Source of the DNA: Cecembia rubra
GTDB taxonomy: Bacteria; Bacteroidota; Bacteroidia; Cytophagales; Cyclobacteriaceae
NCBI RefSeq assembly: GCF_003014575.1
Contig: NZ_PYGF01000008.1
Span: 141,273-205,272 of the forward strand
Length of the DNA: 64,000 nt
Direction of reading: 5' to 3'
Part shown: piece after piece, positions 16,289-24,437 of the stretch
Layout: each line of letters begins with the position of its first letter
Position numbering within the stretch: position 1 is the first letter of the stretch
The notes under the pieces: model-generated
Seen by the model: the letters and a program-made list of their open reading frames with translations, nothing else
Database searches by the model: none
What the model was told of the DNA's origin: nothing
Made by a program: the position numbers and the translations under genes

Positions 16289-16384
16289 CAGTTTCGAGGA
16301 AAGGCTTAAAAGCAAGCAGAGGTATGGTGGGGTTTGGTAAATAACGTTTTGGCGCTTGGCGTAGTGGCGGATTTTTAGCACAAA

Positions 16385-16566
16385 AGTTCAATCGAACAGA
16401 GTTTTGAAATGCTGGTGGACCGATTGATCAAAAACAATAAGCAGCTTGACATGATGTCCTATCCTATGGGGGCCCATAGCATCAATGAAAGGAAAATACA
16501 TCCTTGCATCTCCGGAAAATCATGGAGCGCTTTTGGCTGAATAATTTACCTCCGGGAGGGAAGTAA
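16385..16566 (+). pseudogene. Frameshifted C-terminal fragment of a DPP-IV-family (S9) peptidase
   Basis: The first frame reads QSFEMLVDRLIKNNKQLDMM then SYPMGAHSINER. A shift of frame gives NTSLHLRKIMERFWLNNLPP then GGK and stop. Joined, they match the end of dipeptidyl peptidase IV (MxYP..HSI, with the catalytic His). The rest of the gene is absent upstream, so it is a remnant. The end of an apparently intact S9 peptidase is seen at 63900-64000. Confidence 0.65.
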
Positions 16567-16629
16567 GCTTGGGAAAAACAATCAAAATAAGCCTTTTGCC
16601 TGTGGGTTCCTTCGGTCGGCTTTTTTGAC

Positions 16630-16666
16630 GTATTTTGCGTTAGGTAACTTACCTAACGCAAAATAC
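16630..16666. repeat. 37-bp near-perfect palindrome (18-bp arms)
   Basis: GTATTTTGCGTTAGGTAA (16630-16647) is followed by one C and then its exact reverse complement (16649-16666). It lies 64 bp after the DPP-IV remnant. It has no T-run to make it a standard terminator, and resembles a transposon-end or REP-like relic. Confidence 0.8.
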
Positions 16667-16899
16667 AAAAGCTCCAAGTAATTCTTTGATCAAGGTGGTT
16701 ATAACAACTCTAAACCCAAATTCCAAGACTTTTTAAGGAATTTTTAAGTAACAAATTTGAGGCAAGTGATTAAAAGTTGGAAATAAAAGTCGTAATAAAT
16801 TACAAACGTGATCGTCGAAGAAGGGCGGGGAGGATTGAATTTCGTCCGGGCCGGCGTAGGCCTTGAGTGGAGAAGGATTCGAAATTCTTGATTTTTTTG

Positions 16900-16929
16900 G
16901 TTACTTTTTTTATCAAGAAAAAAAGTAAC
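16900..16929. terminator. Inverted repeat GTTACTTTTTT / AAAAAAGTAAC
   Basis: The arms at 16900-16911 and 16918-16929 form an AT-rich hairpin in a stretch between a decayed region and the end of selO. It could act as a weak bidirectional terminator. The preceding ~100 bp (GATTGAATTTCGTCCGGGCC...) is unusually GC-rich for the region and looks like a dispersed repeat. Confidence 0.4.
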
Positions 16930-17038
16930 AAAGAGAAAATGTTAAAAATCTACCCAGCCAGATTGAATTGAATTTTATGTTTTGATCACATCTATGATTA
17001 AGTTTAATGCAATTTGCATTTCAATTATTTGAGCAGTC

Positions 17039-18484
17039 TTAAGTCCCACAAAAAGTCTGATAACCTTTATCCACCTCCACAGGCACTTCCTGGAATTTTT
17101 TAAAACCCGGCTTATCGTTGTAAGGCTCCTGCAGTACAGCCAAAAGTTCCTGAAATGGCTGCATATTGCCATCATTACTTGCTGCCTCCAGGGCTTCTTC
17201 TACCAAATGATTGCGGGGGATAAAGGCAGGATTGTTCTGATCCATCAATTCCTGGGCTTTTGAGCGCTTGTCAGCAATCCTTTCCTCCCACAATTGAAGC
17301 CAAGCTTTGAAATCCGCCTCCTGGTAAATGCTGTCCTGAGGAAAGGCATTTCTTCTGAGGTAAAGGAAAGTATTGGTAAAATCCGCTTTATGCTTTTTCA
17401 TCCAGTGCAAAAGGTCGTCCACCAAAGCCTTGTCCGAAGCTTTCACTTTGGCTATGCCCAATTTATGGCCCATCATTTCCAGCCATTGTGCCTCATAGGC
17501 TTTTGGAAATTCATTGATCGATGATTGGGCCAGTTTCACAGCTTCTTCTGTATTGGGTGCGATTTCAGGCAACAATGCCGAACCTAAGCAGCCCAAATTC
17601 CAGTGCGCTATGAAAGGTTGGTTGCCATAGGCGTAACGGCCCTGGGTATCGATGGAACTGAAAACTGTCATCGGGTCGTAAGCATTCATGAAAGCACAGG
17701 GGCCATAGTCAATGGTTTCGCCCGGAACGCTCATATTGTCTGTATTCATCACTCCATGGATAAAGCCTACCCGCATCCAGTTCACAATCAATTCCAATTG
17801 TTTGGCCATTACCGCCTCAAAGAAGGCCAGGGCAGGGTTTTCTGCCTCATCCAGTTCCGGATAATGCCTGGCAATACTGTATTGGAGCAGGTCCTTCAGG
17901 TATTTGCCTTCATGAAAATTTCTTGCATACTCGAAAGTTCCCACACGGATATGACTTGAAGCCACCCGGGTAAGAATAGCGCCGTTTCTGACTTTTTCCC
18001 TGTAAACAGGTTCACCGGTGATCACTACTGCCAAAGACCTTGAAGTAGGGATGCCCAAAAAATGCATGGCCTCGGAAATCAGGTATTCCCGCAACATGGC
18101 GCTGAAATGTGCTCTTCCGTCTCCACCCCTGGAATAGGGTGTCCTACCGGACCCTTTCAGCTGGATGTCGTATCTTTCTCCTTTTGGGGTAATCTGTTCT
18201 CCCAATAAGATGGCCCGGCCATCTCCCAACATGGTGAATTGGCCAAATTGATGGCCGGCGTAAGCCTGGGCCAAGGGTCGCGCATCCTGTGGGATTTGGT
18301 TACCTGAAAATATAGCACTCAAGGTGGCTACATCGTATTGTTCCAAAGCTATCCCTAGTTCATCTGCCAGGCTATGGTTTAACAGGACCAATTGAGGTGA
18401 CTTTACGGGAATGGGGTGAATGGTGCTAAAAAGTGCCTCGGGCAACTGTTGGTAGGTATGTTCCAAGTTCCAGTTAATTTCCAT
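17039..18484 (-). CDS. selO: Protein adenylyltransferase SelO (YdiU/UPF0061 family)
   Basis: Pseudokinase-fold enzyme that transfers AMP to protein Ser/Thr/Tyr; in E. coli it is linked to redox stress. The 481 residues match the family. Visible signatures are MLGDGRAILLGE (85-96), IQLKGSGRTPYSRGGDGRAH (107-126), HGVMNTDN (243-250) and DYGPCAFMNAYDP (259-271). The protein ends in CGT, with a C-terminal Cys that corresponds to the selenocysteine of some homologues. It is transcribed alone. Confidence 0.95.
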   Translation of the reverse strand: MEINWNLEHTYQQLPEALFSTIHPIPVKSPQLVLLNHSLADELGIALEQYDVATLSAIFSGNQIPQDARPLAQAYAGHQFGQFTMLGDGRAILLGEQITPKGERYDIQLKGSGRTPYSRGGDGRAHFSAMLREYLISEAMHFLGIPTSRSLAVVITGEPVYREKVRNGAILTRVASSHIRVGTFEYARNFHEGKYLKDLLQYSIARHYPELDEAENPALAFFEAVMAKQLELIVNWMRVGFIHGVMNTDNMSVPGETIDYGPCAFMNAYDPMTVFSSIDTQGRYAYGNQPFIAHWNLGCLGSALLPEIAPNTEEAVKLAQSSINEFPKAYEAQWLEMMGHKLGIAKVKASDKALVDDLLHWMKKHKADFTNTFLYLRRNAFPQDSIYQEADFKAWLQLWEERIADKRSKAQELMDQNNPAFIPRNHLVEEALEAASNDGNMQPFQELLAVLQEPYNDKPGFKKFQEVPVEVDKGYQTFCGT

Positions 18485-18665
18485 GCTTCAAATATGCGTT
18501 GTTGTTGGCTTAACAAAAGAGATTGGTTTTTGATTCCTGTTGTGAATGATTAAAAATCAGGGAAATCAAATTTATGTGAAATATAATAGGGTCGATAAAA
18601 CTTAATGTTTTTTAAAAAGTTGGGAAAGAGGCAAATGAAAAGCCTGAAAGGCTGATATGTGTCAA

Positions 18666-18693
18666 CCCAGACTGAAGCTTGCGGAAGTCTGGG
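18666..18693. repeat. REP-like hairpin CCCAGACT / AGTCTGGG
   Basis: Perfect 8-bp arms around GAAGCTTGCGGA lie in the selO upstream gap, followed by GGTCAAAAGAATGTGTAGCCC. No T-run follows, so it looks like a dispersed repeat rather than a terminator. Confidence 0.45.
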
Positions 18694-18911
18694 GTCAAAA
18701 GAATGTGTAGCCCAGAGGCCTGTAGGGGCGATCTATTCCATCAAAATGGTTCTCTTTGTGGATTTGAACTAGATTATTGAAATTAAATCCAAAAAACGAT
18801 AATGAATGTTGATATTTTGTGTATAAATCGATAATTGCGGTGGAAAAATTGTGTGTAAATAATTCGTTAAAATATTGGTTTTCAGTATTTTGTTATCGAA
18901 ATTTGATAACA

Positions 18912-19210
18912 TCAAGTAAGAGATAAAAGAGTGAAGGTAAGACTTCAGGTTACTTTGACAAACTGGATTAGATCAGGAAGTAGGGAGGTTGAAAAATCAA
19001 ACTATAACGGGTAATGCTGAAATTCCGGAATCTGTAAAAGCATGAAAAATGCAATGCGGCCATCTGATGGACCGCCATACCAGAAAAAAGTAATTTCAAA
19101 TCGGGCAACTGAAATGACTCATAATAACTGTAACTTGACATAGTTTGGCAAACCACGGTTTACCAGGTTATGAAACGGGAAGTATTCGAAAGAAAACTTC
19201 CCGTTTTTGT
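18912..19210 (+). ncRNA. Candidate ~300-nt structured RNA, copy 1
   Basis: This gap holds no convincing gene, but it is homologous to 26209-26503. Shared blocks are TTATCG-A-TTTGATAACATCAAGTAAG-GATAAAA at the 5' side and GGG(C/T)AACTGAA, CTTGACAT, ACGGT and ATGAA-CGGGAAGTA at the 3' side. It ends in an ACGGGAAGT/ACTTCCCGT terminator followed by T5GT5. A TTG-N20-xxxxTTTG promoter-like pair precedes it. A GAAG-GTAAGA-CTTC hairpin sits near the 5' end. It matches none of tmRNA, RNase P RNA or SRP RNA that I can recognise. A 6S-like role is possible but unproven. Confidence 0.6.
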
Positions 19211-19216
19211 TTTTAT
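19175..19216 (+). terminator. Terminator of RNA candidate copy 1
   Basis: ACGGGAAGT (19175-19183) pairs with ACTTCCCGT (19196-19204), followed by TTTTGTTTTT. In copy 2 the outer pair is G-C instead of A-T, so the stem is conserved while the sequence changed. Confidence 0.8.
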
Positions 19217-19240
19217 AAGCAATAAGATATTTTTTATTAT

Positions 19241-19391
19241 GATTGCCCGCTTTCATGCCAGTAGAATAAACCTAAGATTTCAAACCAATATCAATGAATA
19301 ACTTGTTCGCCGAGGCGGATCCAATATCTATTAATATCAGGTTGATTTAAGACCCAATTTAAATTGGTTACTGGTCTATTTGCAGATATAC
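19241..19391. repeat. ~150-bp structured repeat, copy 1
   Basis: Nearly identical to 20562-20726. It contains AATAACTTGTTCGCCGAGGCGGA with a (T)CCGCC/GGCGGA hairpin, and AGACC-CAATTTAAATTGG-TTACT-GGTCT with a 14-bp palindrome nested in a second stem. The two copies flank the small secreted-protein gene. Plus-strand frame 19380-19619 starts at its end and is not supported as a gene. Confidence 0.85.
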
Positions 19392-19710
19392 TTATTTTTT
19401 ATCCATCAGGAATTCCTTAGTGGGGTGTACCCAAAAAAAATTGATGCCACAGTCAACCTTGTTGATCACAGGCATCTTTTGTTAAAAGAAATTATTTTGG
19501 CCAATCTAGATTTCATTGCTGTTGGAGAATCCCAACTGGATGAAAAAATATGCAGGGTTTTATTTTTGATGGCACCCTTCTCGGGAAGATTAAAAGCTGC
19601 TTTGTTCCAGATTAAATAGTTTCGATATATCAGACCTTCATTAGGAAATCAGTAATTCAATTTGTGAAAGGAATACTCATTTGTGTAAGTATTTTTCAAT
19701 TTTTGGTGAT

Positions 19711-19748
19711 AAAAAAACAACCCGTCAAAACTGATTTGAAGGGTTGTT
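19711..19748 (-). terminator. Terminator of the small secreted protein gene
   Basis: On the minus strand AACAACCC (19748-19741) pairs with GGGTTGTT (19723-19716) and a run of T follows. It lies just past the stop at 19770. Confidence 0.75.
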
Positions 19749-19769
19749 TACATATTAATTCCACATATT

Positions 19770-20237
19770 TCAAAACGGGATGTGTATATTTAAATTGGCG
19801 CTTCCCCTTCTAGGAGGGTAATTGCGGAAGTAGTCGTCATAATAAATTTCAGGTCTTGCATTTAATGGGATGTCGCTCATAACCTGTATTCTGGCATTGC
19901 CTAGGTCAATATTGGCGATAAAAGCAGGCATGGAAGCAGAGAAAGCCCAGTTACCATTGTTCCAATAAACATATCCGCTTCTCCTGGCATCATAGAAAAC
20001 ATGGTAATCAGGGAAATAAACATGTTGCTTAGCTCTGTATCCGTGAGCGGGAGCCCAAGGTGGTGGACCTTGTTGTCTGTAAGCCTGTTGCTGTTTGCCT
20101 TTATATTTGCCCTGATGGTGTTTGTATTCTTTCTGATGTCCATTTTTCCCATTACCCCGGCCTTGTCCGTAGCCATCCATGACAAAGATCAGGCTGATAA
20201 GTAAGGACAGACCAATGATTTTTCTCAATGTTTTCAT
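19770..20237 (-). CDS. Small secreted Gly/His/Gln-rich protein, function unknown
   Basis: The start at 20237 (MKTLRKIIGLSLLISLIFVM) is preferred because AAAGGAGG lies 6 bp upstream; a longer frame starts at 20273. A signal peptide (~residues 1-26) is followed by a low-complexity GQGRGNGKNGHQKEYKHHQG stretch. A compact domain follows with YFPDYHVFYDARRSGYVYWN and DIPLNARPEIYYDDYF. It should be exported to the periplasm or surface. Proteins with this Tyr/Trp-rich 'vYW.nG.W' pattern are common in Bacteroidota but uncharacterised. It has its own terminator and lies between two copies of a ~150-bp repeat. Confidence 0.75.
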   Translation of the reverse strand: MKTLRKIIGLSLLISLIFVMDGYGQGRGNGKNGHQKEYKHHQGKYKGKQQQAYRQQGPPPWAPAHGYRAKQHVYFPDYHVFYDARRSGYVYWNNGNWAFSASMPAFIANIDLGNARIQVMSDIPLNARPEIYYDDYFRNYPPRRGSANLNIHIPF

Positions 20238-20561
20238 AGTAACCTCCTTTTGTAATGCTAATGAGAACACCAAGACCGTGCCATAAATGGCTCTTAAGGT
20301 TCAGTATGTGACTGATAAAAAAGCAAACATTCAGTCTTTAAGGAATTTAAATTTTAATTTGAGGACAAATTTCCCTGTGAAATCAAATAAACTATGAGCG
20401 TTTATTCGGTAGAAAATTAGGTTTTTCTCCTTCTTTTTTTCGATATGACTGTTTTTTTGTCAATCAATGGTTTCGCTATTGTTGGTTTTGAATAGTTGAT
20501 AAGCTTGCCAATTCTGGTATTTTAAGACTTTGTTAGTTATGAAGTTGATAAAACATTGTAA

Positions 20562-20726
20562 GATTGTCCGCTTTCATGCCAGTAGAATAATCACAATAGA
20601 ATAAACCTAAGATTTCAAACCAATATCAATGAATAACTTGTCCGCCGAGGCGGATTCAATATCTATTAATATCAGGTTGATTTAAGACCCAATTTAAATT
20701 GGTTACTGGTCTAATTGCGGATATAC
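20562..20726. repeat. ~150-bp structured repeat, copy 2
   Basis: Copy of 19241-19391 with a 14-bp tandem duplication (AATAATCACAATAGAATAA region) and scattered substitutions. The hairpin TCCGCC-GA-GGCGGA is perfect here. The rest of 20238-20790 is AT-rich and I see no gene in it. Confidence 0.85.
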
Positions 20727-20790
20727 ATAAAACATTGTTTTTTACCGCTGTCCTGCCCTTTAACCATTGCCGTAATTTTAGTTCTATCAA

Positions 20791-21669
20791 TCAAAAACCT
20801 GCAGGATTAGGTAGGAATCCTTTGGTCTTGGTTTGGATTAAAAATACGTCCCCACTCAAAGGAAATTCCCTCAATTGAGTTTCATTTAAGTTTTCTCTGG
20901 CGGTTGTCACCAATAAACTTTCCAAGTTTTCACCGCCAAAAGCACAGGATGTGACATGCGGAGCAGTCAAGGGAACTTTCTCTATCAATTTTCCGGTGAG
21001 CGGATCCCATCTATAGACCCCAGAACCTCCATAATGTGCAATCCACAGTTTTCCTTCTTCGTCCATGCACATGCCGTCAGGTGTTCCTAAGGAAATGGGG
21101 ATATCAATGGCGATTCGGTCAAATTGAATGGCGCCGCTATCTAAATCAAAATGATAGGCATTGACCTTCTGTGTGGGACTGTCAATATAGTAGAGCATAT
21201 TGTTGTCATGGGTCCAGGCCATTCCGTTAGAGATGGTAATCTGGTCTAAATGCTTTTGTTTTTTCAGATCTGCATCCAGGCTATAGAATGCTCCCGCACC
21301 CTTGTCGAATTTTTTGCTCATTGAACCCACCCATAATCTTCCTTTGGCATCACATTTTCCGTCGTTCAGGCGGTTGCCTGGGATGTCCTCTATCGAAGCG
21401 ATCCATTCCAGCTTTTCGGTTTTGAGGTTAAATCGTGCGATTTTTTGGTCCAATGCCAAAATCAGGTGATCGGCTTTTCCTTCCACTACCAAAGTGATAC
21501 GCTGCTCAAATTTCCAGGTGTTAACTTTTCCACTGTCCATGGGATATTCAAATAGCTTTCCATTTTCAATATCTACCCAGAAAAAGCTTTTTCTTCCCGC
21601 ATGCCAATAAGGCCCTTCTCCCAGAAAACATTGCGATGCGTACAAATGAACTGCTTCCATAATCATCAA
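20791..21669 (-). CDS. SMP-30/gluconolactonase/LRE-family protein
   Basis: Six-bladed propeller hydrolase that opens sugar lactones to acids with a divalent metal. The 292 residues show family motifs: GEGPYWHAGRKSFFWVDIEN with the metal-binding Glu near residue 18, NDGKCDAKGRLWVGSM (~111-126), SNGMAWTHDNNMLYYIDSPT (~155) and GTPDGMCMDEEGKLWIAHYG (~200). Start is at 21669, or four codons in at MEAVHL (21660). It is the last gene of the catabolic operon running from 25867, 2 bp after the TIM-barrel gene. It would hydrolyse the lactone produced by one of the dehydrogenases. Confidence 0.85.
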   Translation of the reverse strand: MMIMEAVHLYASQCFLGEGPYWHAGRKSFFWVDIENGKLFEYPMDSGKVNTWKFEQRITLVVEGKADHLILALDQKIARFNLKTEKLEWIASIEDIPGNRLNDGKCDAKGRLWVGSMSKKFDKGAGAFYSLDADLKKQKHLDQITISNGMAWTHDNNMLYYIDSPTQKVNAYHFDLDSGAIQFDRIAIDIPISLGTPDGMCMDEEGKLWIAHYGGSGVYRWDPLTGKLIEKVPLTAPHVTSCAFGGENLESLLVTTARENLNETQLREFPLSGDVFLIQTKTKGFLPNPAGF

Positions 21670-21671
21670 TT

Positions 21672-22559
21672 TTAATCAGGCCAATATTGGGCTATTTTCT
21701 TTCTTAAAAATGCCACACTTCTTTCCAGTTGGTCCATGCCTTCCACGCCATCTTCAATGCTGATCCAACTGTCAAAACTTACCCGTTTCAGTTCAGAAAA
21801 AATGGCATCATAGTCATTCAAGCCTTTTCCGATTTCTCCATGGCTCAACCTTTTGGCATAGCCAAGTGCTCCGTCCTCCTCATTTCTCAAATCTTCAACG
21901 GTACCGTATTTCAAATACCTGTCACTGGCGTGCATGGTGACTACCCGATGGGAAACTTTTTTGAGCAATTCCAAAGGGTCTTCTCCTGCCAAAAAAGCAT
22001 TGCTGGGATCATAATTTACACCAAAATTGGGATGGTTGATGCTGTTCACCAATTGGGTGAATACGTCCATTTTTTGGGCAAATTCAGGATATTCCCAAAA
22101 GTCATCCTTGTAGTGGTTTTCCAAAATCAGAGTTATGTTACGCTCCTCGGCATAGGGAAGGCAGCTTTGGATAGAATCTGCCGCCAATTTTACACCTTCC
22201 TGGATGGTCAATTCTGGACGTCTTTGACCGGATAACACCCGGCAATAGGAACCTCCCAATGCAAAGGTCATGTCTATCCAGTACTTTTGTTTATCGATTT
22301 CTTTTTGCCTGAAAGTTTTGCTGGGATGGGTGAAATCAGGAGAGCAGCACATCATGGGAATGACTTTCCCTTTGTCTTCCACCATTTTTCTAAAAAGCTT
22401 CCAATTAAGGGTATCCTGCATTTCCAAAAAACCAGCATACCATTCAAGTCCCTCAATATCCAAATTGGAGGCAAGTTCAATCCAGGTAGCCAATTTCATG
22501 CTGCCATCTTTGCATAGGGCATGCATAAAAGCTTTAGGGAAGGCAGCTAATTTGGGCAT
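21672..22559 (-). CDS. Sugar phosphate isomerase/epimerase (AP-endonuclease-2-like TIM barrel)
   Basis: The 295 residues fit the xylose-isomerase-like TIM-barrel family. Metal-ligand style motifs are LILENHYKDDFWEYPE (the Glu at ~150), NFGVNYDPSNAFLAGEDP (the Asp at ~190), VTMHASDR (His ~215) and SIEDGVEGMD (Glu ~270). It is probably a cytoplasmic isomerase or epimerase for a keto-sugar or its acid. It sits between an SDR and the lactonase in the same operon. Confidence 0.85.
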   Translation of the reverse strand: MPKLAAFPKAFMHALCKDGSMKLATWIELASNLDIEGLEWYAGFLEMQDTLNWKLFRKMVEDKGKVIPMMCCSPDFTHPSKTFRQKEIDKQKYWIDMTFALGGSYCRVLSGQRRPELTIQEGVKLAADSIQSCLPYAEERNITLILENHYKDDFWEYPEFAQKMDVFTQLVNSINHPNFGVNYDPSNAFLAGEDPLELLKKVSHRVVTMHASDRYLKYGTVEDLRNEEDGALGYAKRLSHGEIGKGLNDYDAIFSELKRVSFDSWISIEDGVEGMDQLERSVAFLRKKIAQYWPD

Positions 22560-22574
22560 AAGTTCTCCATTATT

Positions 22575-23375
22575 TTAAAATTTGCCATGAATGGTGGAAG
22601 AATCCTTTGGGGCATTTCTGCCCATCAAAGGATGTTGTTCAAGATCTACCACTTGCCCGCTGATGGGCCCGCTTTCGTCTGCAAGCCAGTAAACAGCAGC
22701 AGCAGCTATTTCTGCCGGCCAAAGTATTCTTCCCGAAGGGGCATACATGGCTGGGATTTCTTCATACCAGTTTTCCGAGAGGCCATGCTGTTGTTTACGG
22801 ATCATTTCTCTTTCGGTCAATACCCATCCCGGGTTGATCTGATTGACCCTTACTCCATGGGTTCTTGGCAAAACATCTCCCAGGTTCCTTGTCATTGTCA
22901 TCAATGCTCCTTTGGAAATACTATAGGCCAAAAGGTTGGGTTCACCGCTCCATGCATTGACCGAACCAATATTCAAAACCACTCCTCTTGAGGTTGATAA
23001 ATAGGGAAGGGCTGATTTGATCAAAAGAAATGGGGCAATACTGTTGACCTCCAGAACCTTGCTTAAAAACCTGTTGTCAGTATTTTCAATATTAGAACTT
23101 ACCACCAAAGCAGCATTATTGACAATTGCATCAAGTTTCCCCCAGGTTTTGATGGCTAGGCCCACCAGGCGGTCTGGACAACCTTCTGATGTGATATCTT
23201 CTACATGCAGGAGGGTATTTTCACAACCTAATTCTTCTAAGGTCAATTTTCCCAAATCTTCTTCCAGGCCATGAAGTAGGACTTTGGCGCCTTCAGATAG
23301 GGAAGCTTTGGCAATGGCTTTTCCTATCCCCGTAGTGCTTCCCGTGATTATGATTACTTTATCCTTTAAGCGCAT
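22575..23375 (-). CDS. Short-chain dehydrogenase/reductase (SDR)
   Basis: Classical SDR of 266 residues. The cofactor loop is TGSTTGIGKA (residues ~11-20), NNAALV is the NNAG-type strand, the active-site Ser is in NIGSVNA, and YSISKG gives the catalytic Tyr and Lys. It likely oxidises a sugar or sugar acid hydroxyl with NAD(P). It lies between the zinc alcohol dehydrogenase and the TIM-barrel gene. Substrate unknown. Confidence 0.85.
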   Translation of the reverse strand: MRLKDKVIIITGSTTGIGKAIAKASLSEGAKVLLHGLEEDLGKLTLEELGCENTLLHVEDITSEGCPDRLVGLAIKTWGKLDAIVNNAALVVSSNIENTDNRFLSKVLEVNSIAPFLLIKSALPYLSTSRGVVLNIGSVNAWSGEPNLLAYSISKGALMTMTRNLGDVLPRTHGVRVNQINPGWVLTEREMIRKQQHGLSENWYEEIPAMYAPSGRILWPAEIAAAAVYWLADESGPISGQVVDLEQHPLMGRNAPKDSSTIHGKF

Positions 23376-23376
23376 C

Positions 23377-24411
23377 TTAAACGGGTTTTAATACACTTTT
23401 CACTACTTTCCCTTCATGCATCAGTTCAAAAGCTTTTTTCCACTCTGTGATTGACCATACTCCACCTATTATAGGTTTGACATCCAATTTCCCGCTGGCC
23501 ATCAGGCTGATGACCTTTTCCCAAATCGGCCAATTATGACTGAAACTCCCCTGTAGGCGTACATTTTTCTGGACCAAGGGATCTAAAGAAAAATTATAGG
23601 GCTGGGGACCCCAACCTACTTTGGTTACCTGACCATTTGGCCTTACCAAATCAATAGCCATTTTTAATGTAGCGGAAACTCCTGCCGCATCTACAATTAG
23701 GTCTGCGCCCAAACCATCGGCTTTCTTCGCCCAATCTTTTGCAGCTTCCCCAATCAAGGCATCACATCCATATTTTTTTGCTATTTCAAGCCTTTCCTTG
23801 TCTGCTTCCAAACCAACAATCCCCACTTCTGCACCGCATAATTTGGCGACTGCTGCACAAAGTATACCAATAGTTCCAGGTCCGATGACAAGAACCCTAT
23901 CGCCGGGCCTTATCCTCGAATTTCCAACCACAGCATTGTAGGCTACAGCGCAAGGTTCCGTAAGACAGGCCTCCTCAAAAGCTAGATGATCGGGGACATG
24001 GTGGAGGCACCTGGCGGGAACCTTTACAAATCTGGTCATGGCCCCGTTTACCCCATATCCGAATCCTTTTCTAGTTGGGTCAAGGTTATAGAGCCCTGTC
24101 CTACTCATGGGGTTTTGGGCATCAATCACAGCTGCTGTTTCACTTACCACCCTGTCACCTACTGACCAGCCTTTTACCCGGCTTCCAAGAGCAGCGATTT
24201 TTCCACCAAATTCATGCCCTAATACTACAGGGTAATTTACCGGCCAGCTATGGTCAGAGGTCCATTGATGGAGGTCGCTGCCACAGACGCCTACATTTGC
24301 TACTTCCAATAAAATATCATCTTCCCCGATTTCAGGAATGGGGATTTCTCGGATTTCCACAGAGCCTTTGGCCTCTGCGTAATTGACTACTGCTGCTGAT
24401 TTGCTGGACAT
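23377..24411 (-). CDS. Zinc-type alcohol/sugar dehydrogenase (MDR family)
   Basis: Medium-chain dehydrogenase of 344 residues (start MSSKSAAVVNYAEAKGSVEI). Catalytic zinc ligands are in NVGVCGSDLHQW and GHEFGG. The Rossmann motif is VIGPGTIGIL. The usual structural-zinc lobe with four Cys is absent: between GDRVVSETAAV and GYGVNGAMTRF there are no Cys. The upstream ATG at 24462 would overlap the decarboxylase gene, so 24411 is preferred. It probably oxidises a polyol or sugar in the operon pathway, like sorbitol- or idonate-type dehydrogenases. Confidence 0.85.
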   Translation of the reverse strand: MSSKSAAVVNYAEAKGSVEIREIPIPEIGEDDILLEVANVGVCGSDLHQWTSDHSWPVNYPVVLGHEFGGKIAALGSRVKGWSVGDRVVSETAAVIDAQNPMSRTGLYNLDPTRKGFGYGVNGAMTRFVKVPARCLHHVPDHLAFEEACLTEPCAVAYNAVVGNSRIRPGDRVLVIGPGTIGILCAAVAKLCGAEVGIVGLEADKERLEIAKKYGCDALIGEAAKDWAKKADGLGADLIVDAAGVSATLKMAIDLVRPNGQVTKVGWGPQPYNFSLDPLVQKNVRLQGSFSHNWPIWEKVISLMASGKLDVKPIIGGVWSITEWKKAFELMHEGKVVKSVLKPV

Positions 24412-24437
24412 AGTTTTTTCGGTGTGAATTTGAATGA

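Noticed and set aside
16112..16381. 89-codon minus-strand frame in the scar region
   Set aside because: It lies antisense to fragments that resemble transposase-like sequence, and has no similarity or ribosome site.
18912..19210. tmRNA, RNase P RNA or SRP RNA
   Set aside because: None of the conserved cores of these RNAs (tRNA-like ends, P4 helix sequence, SRP Alu/GGAA tetraloop arrangement) can be found.
19380..19619. 79-codon plus-strand frame beginning inside the end of a repeat
   Set aside because: Its start lies in the 150-bp repeat, the sequence resembles no family, and the AT-rich context suggests chance. It might be a decayed gene piece.
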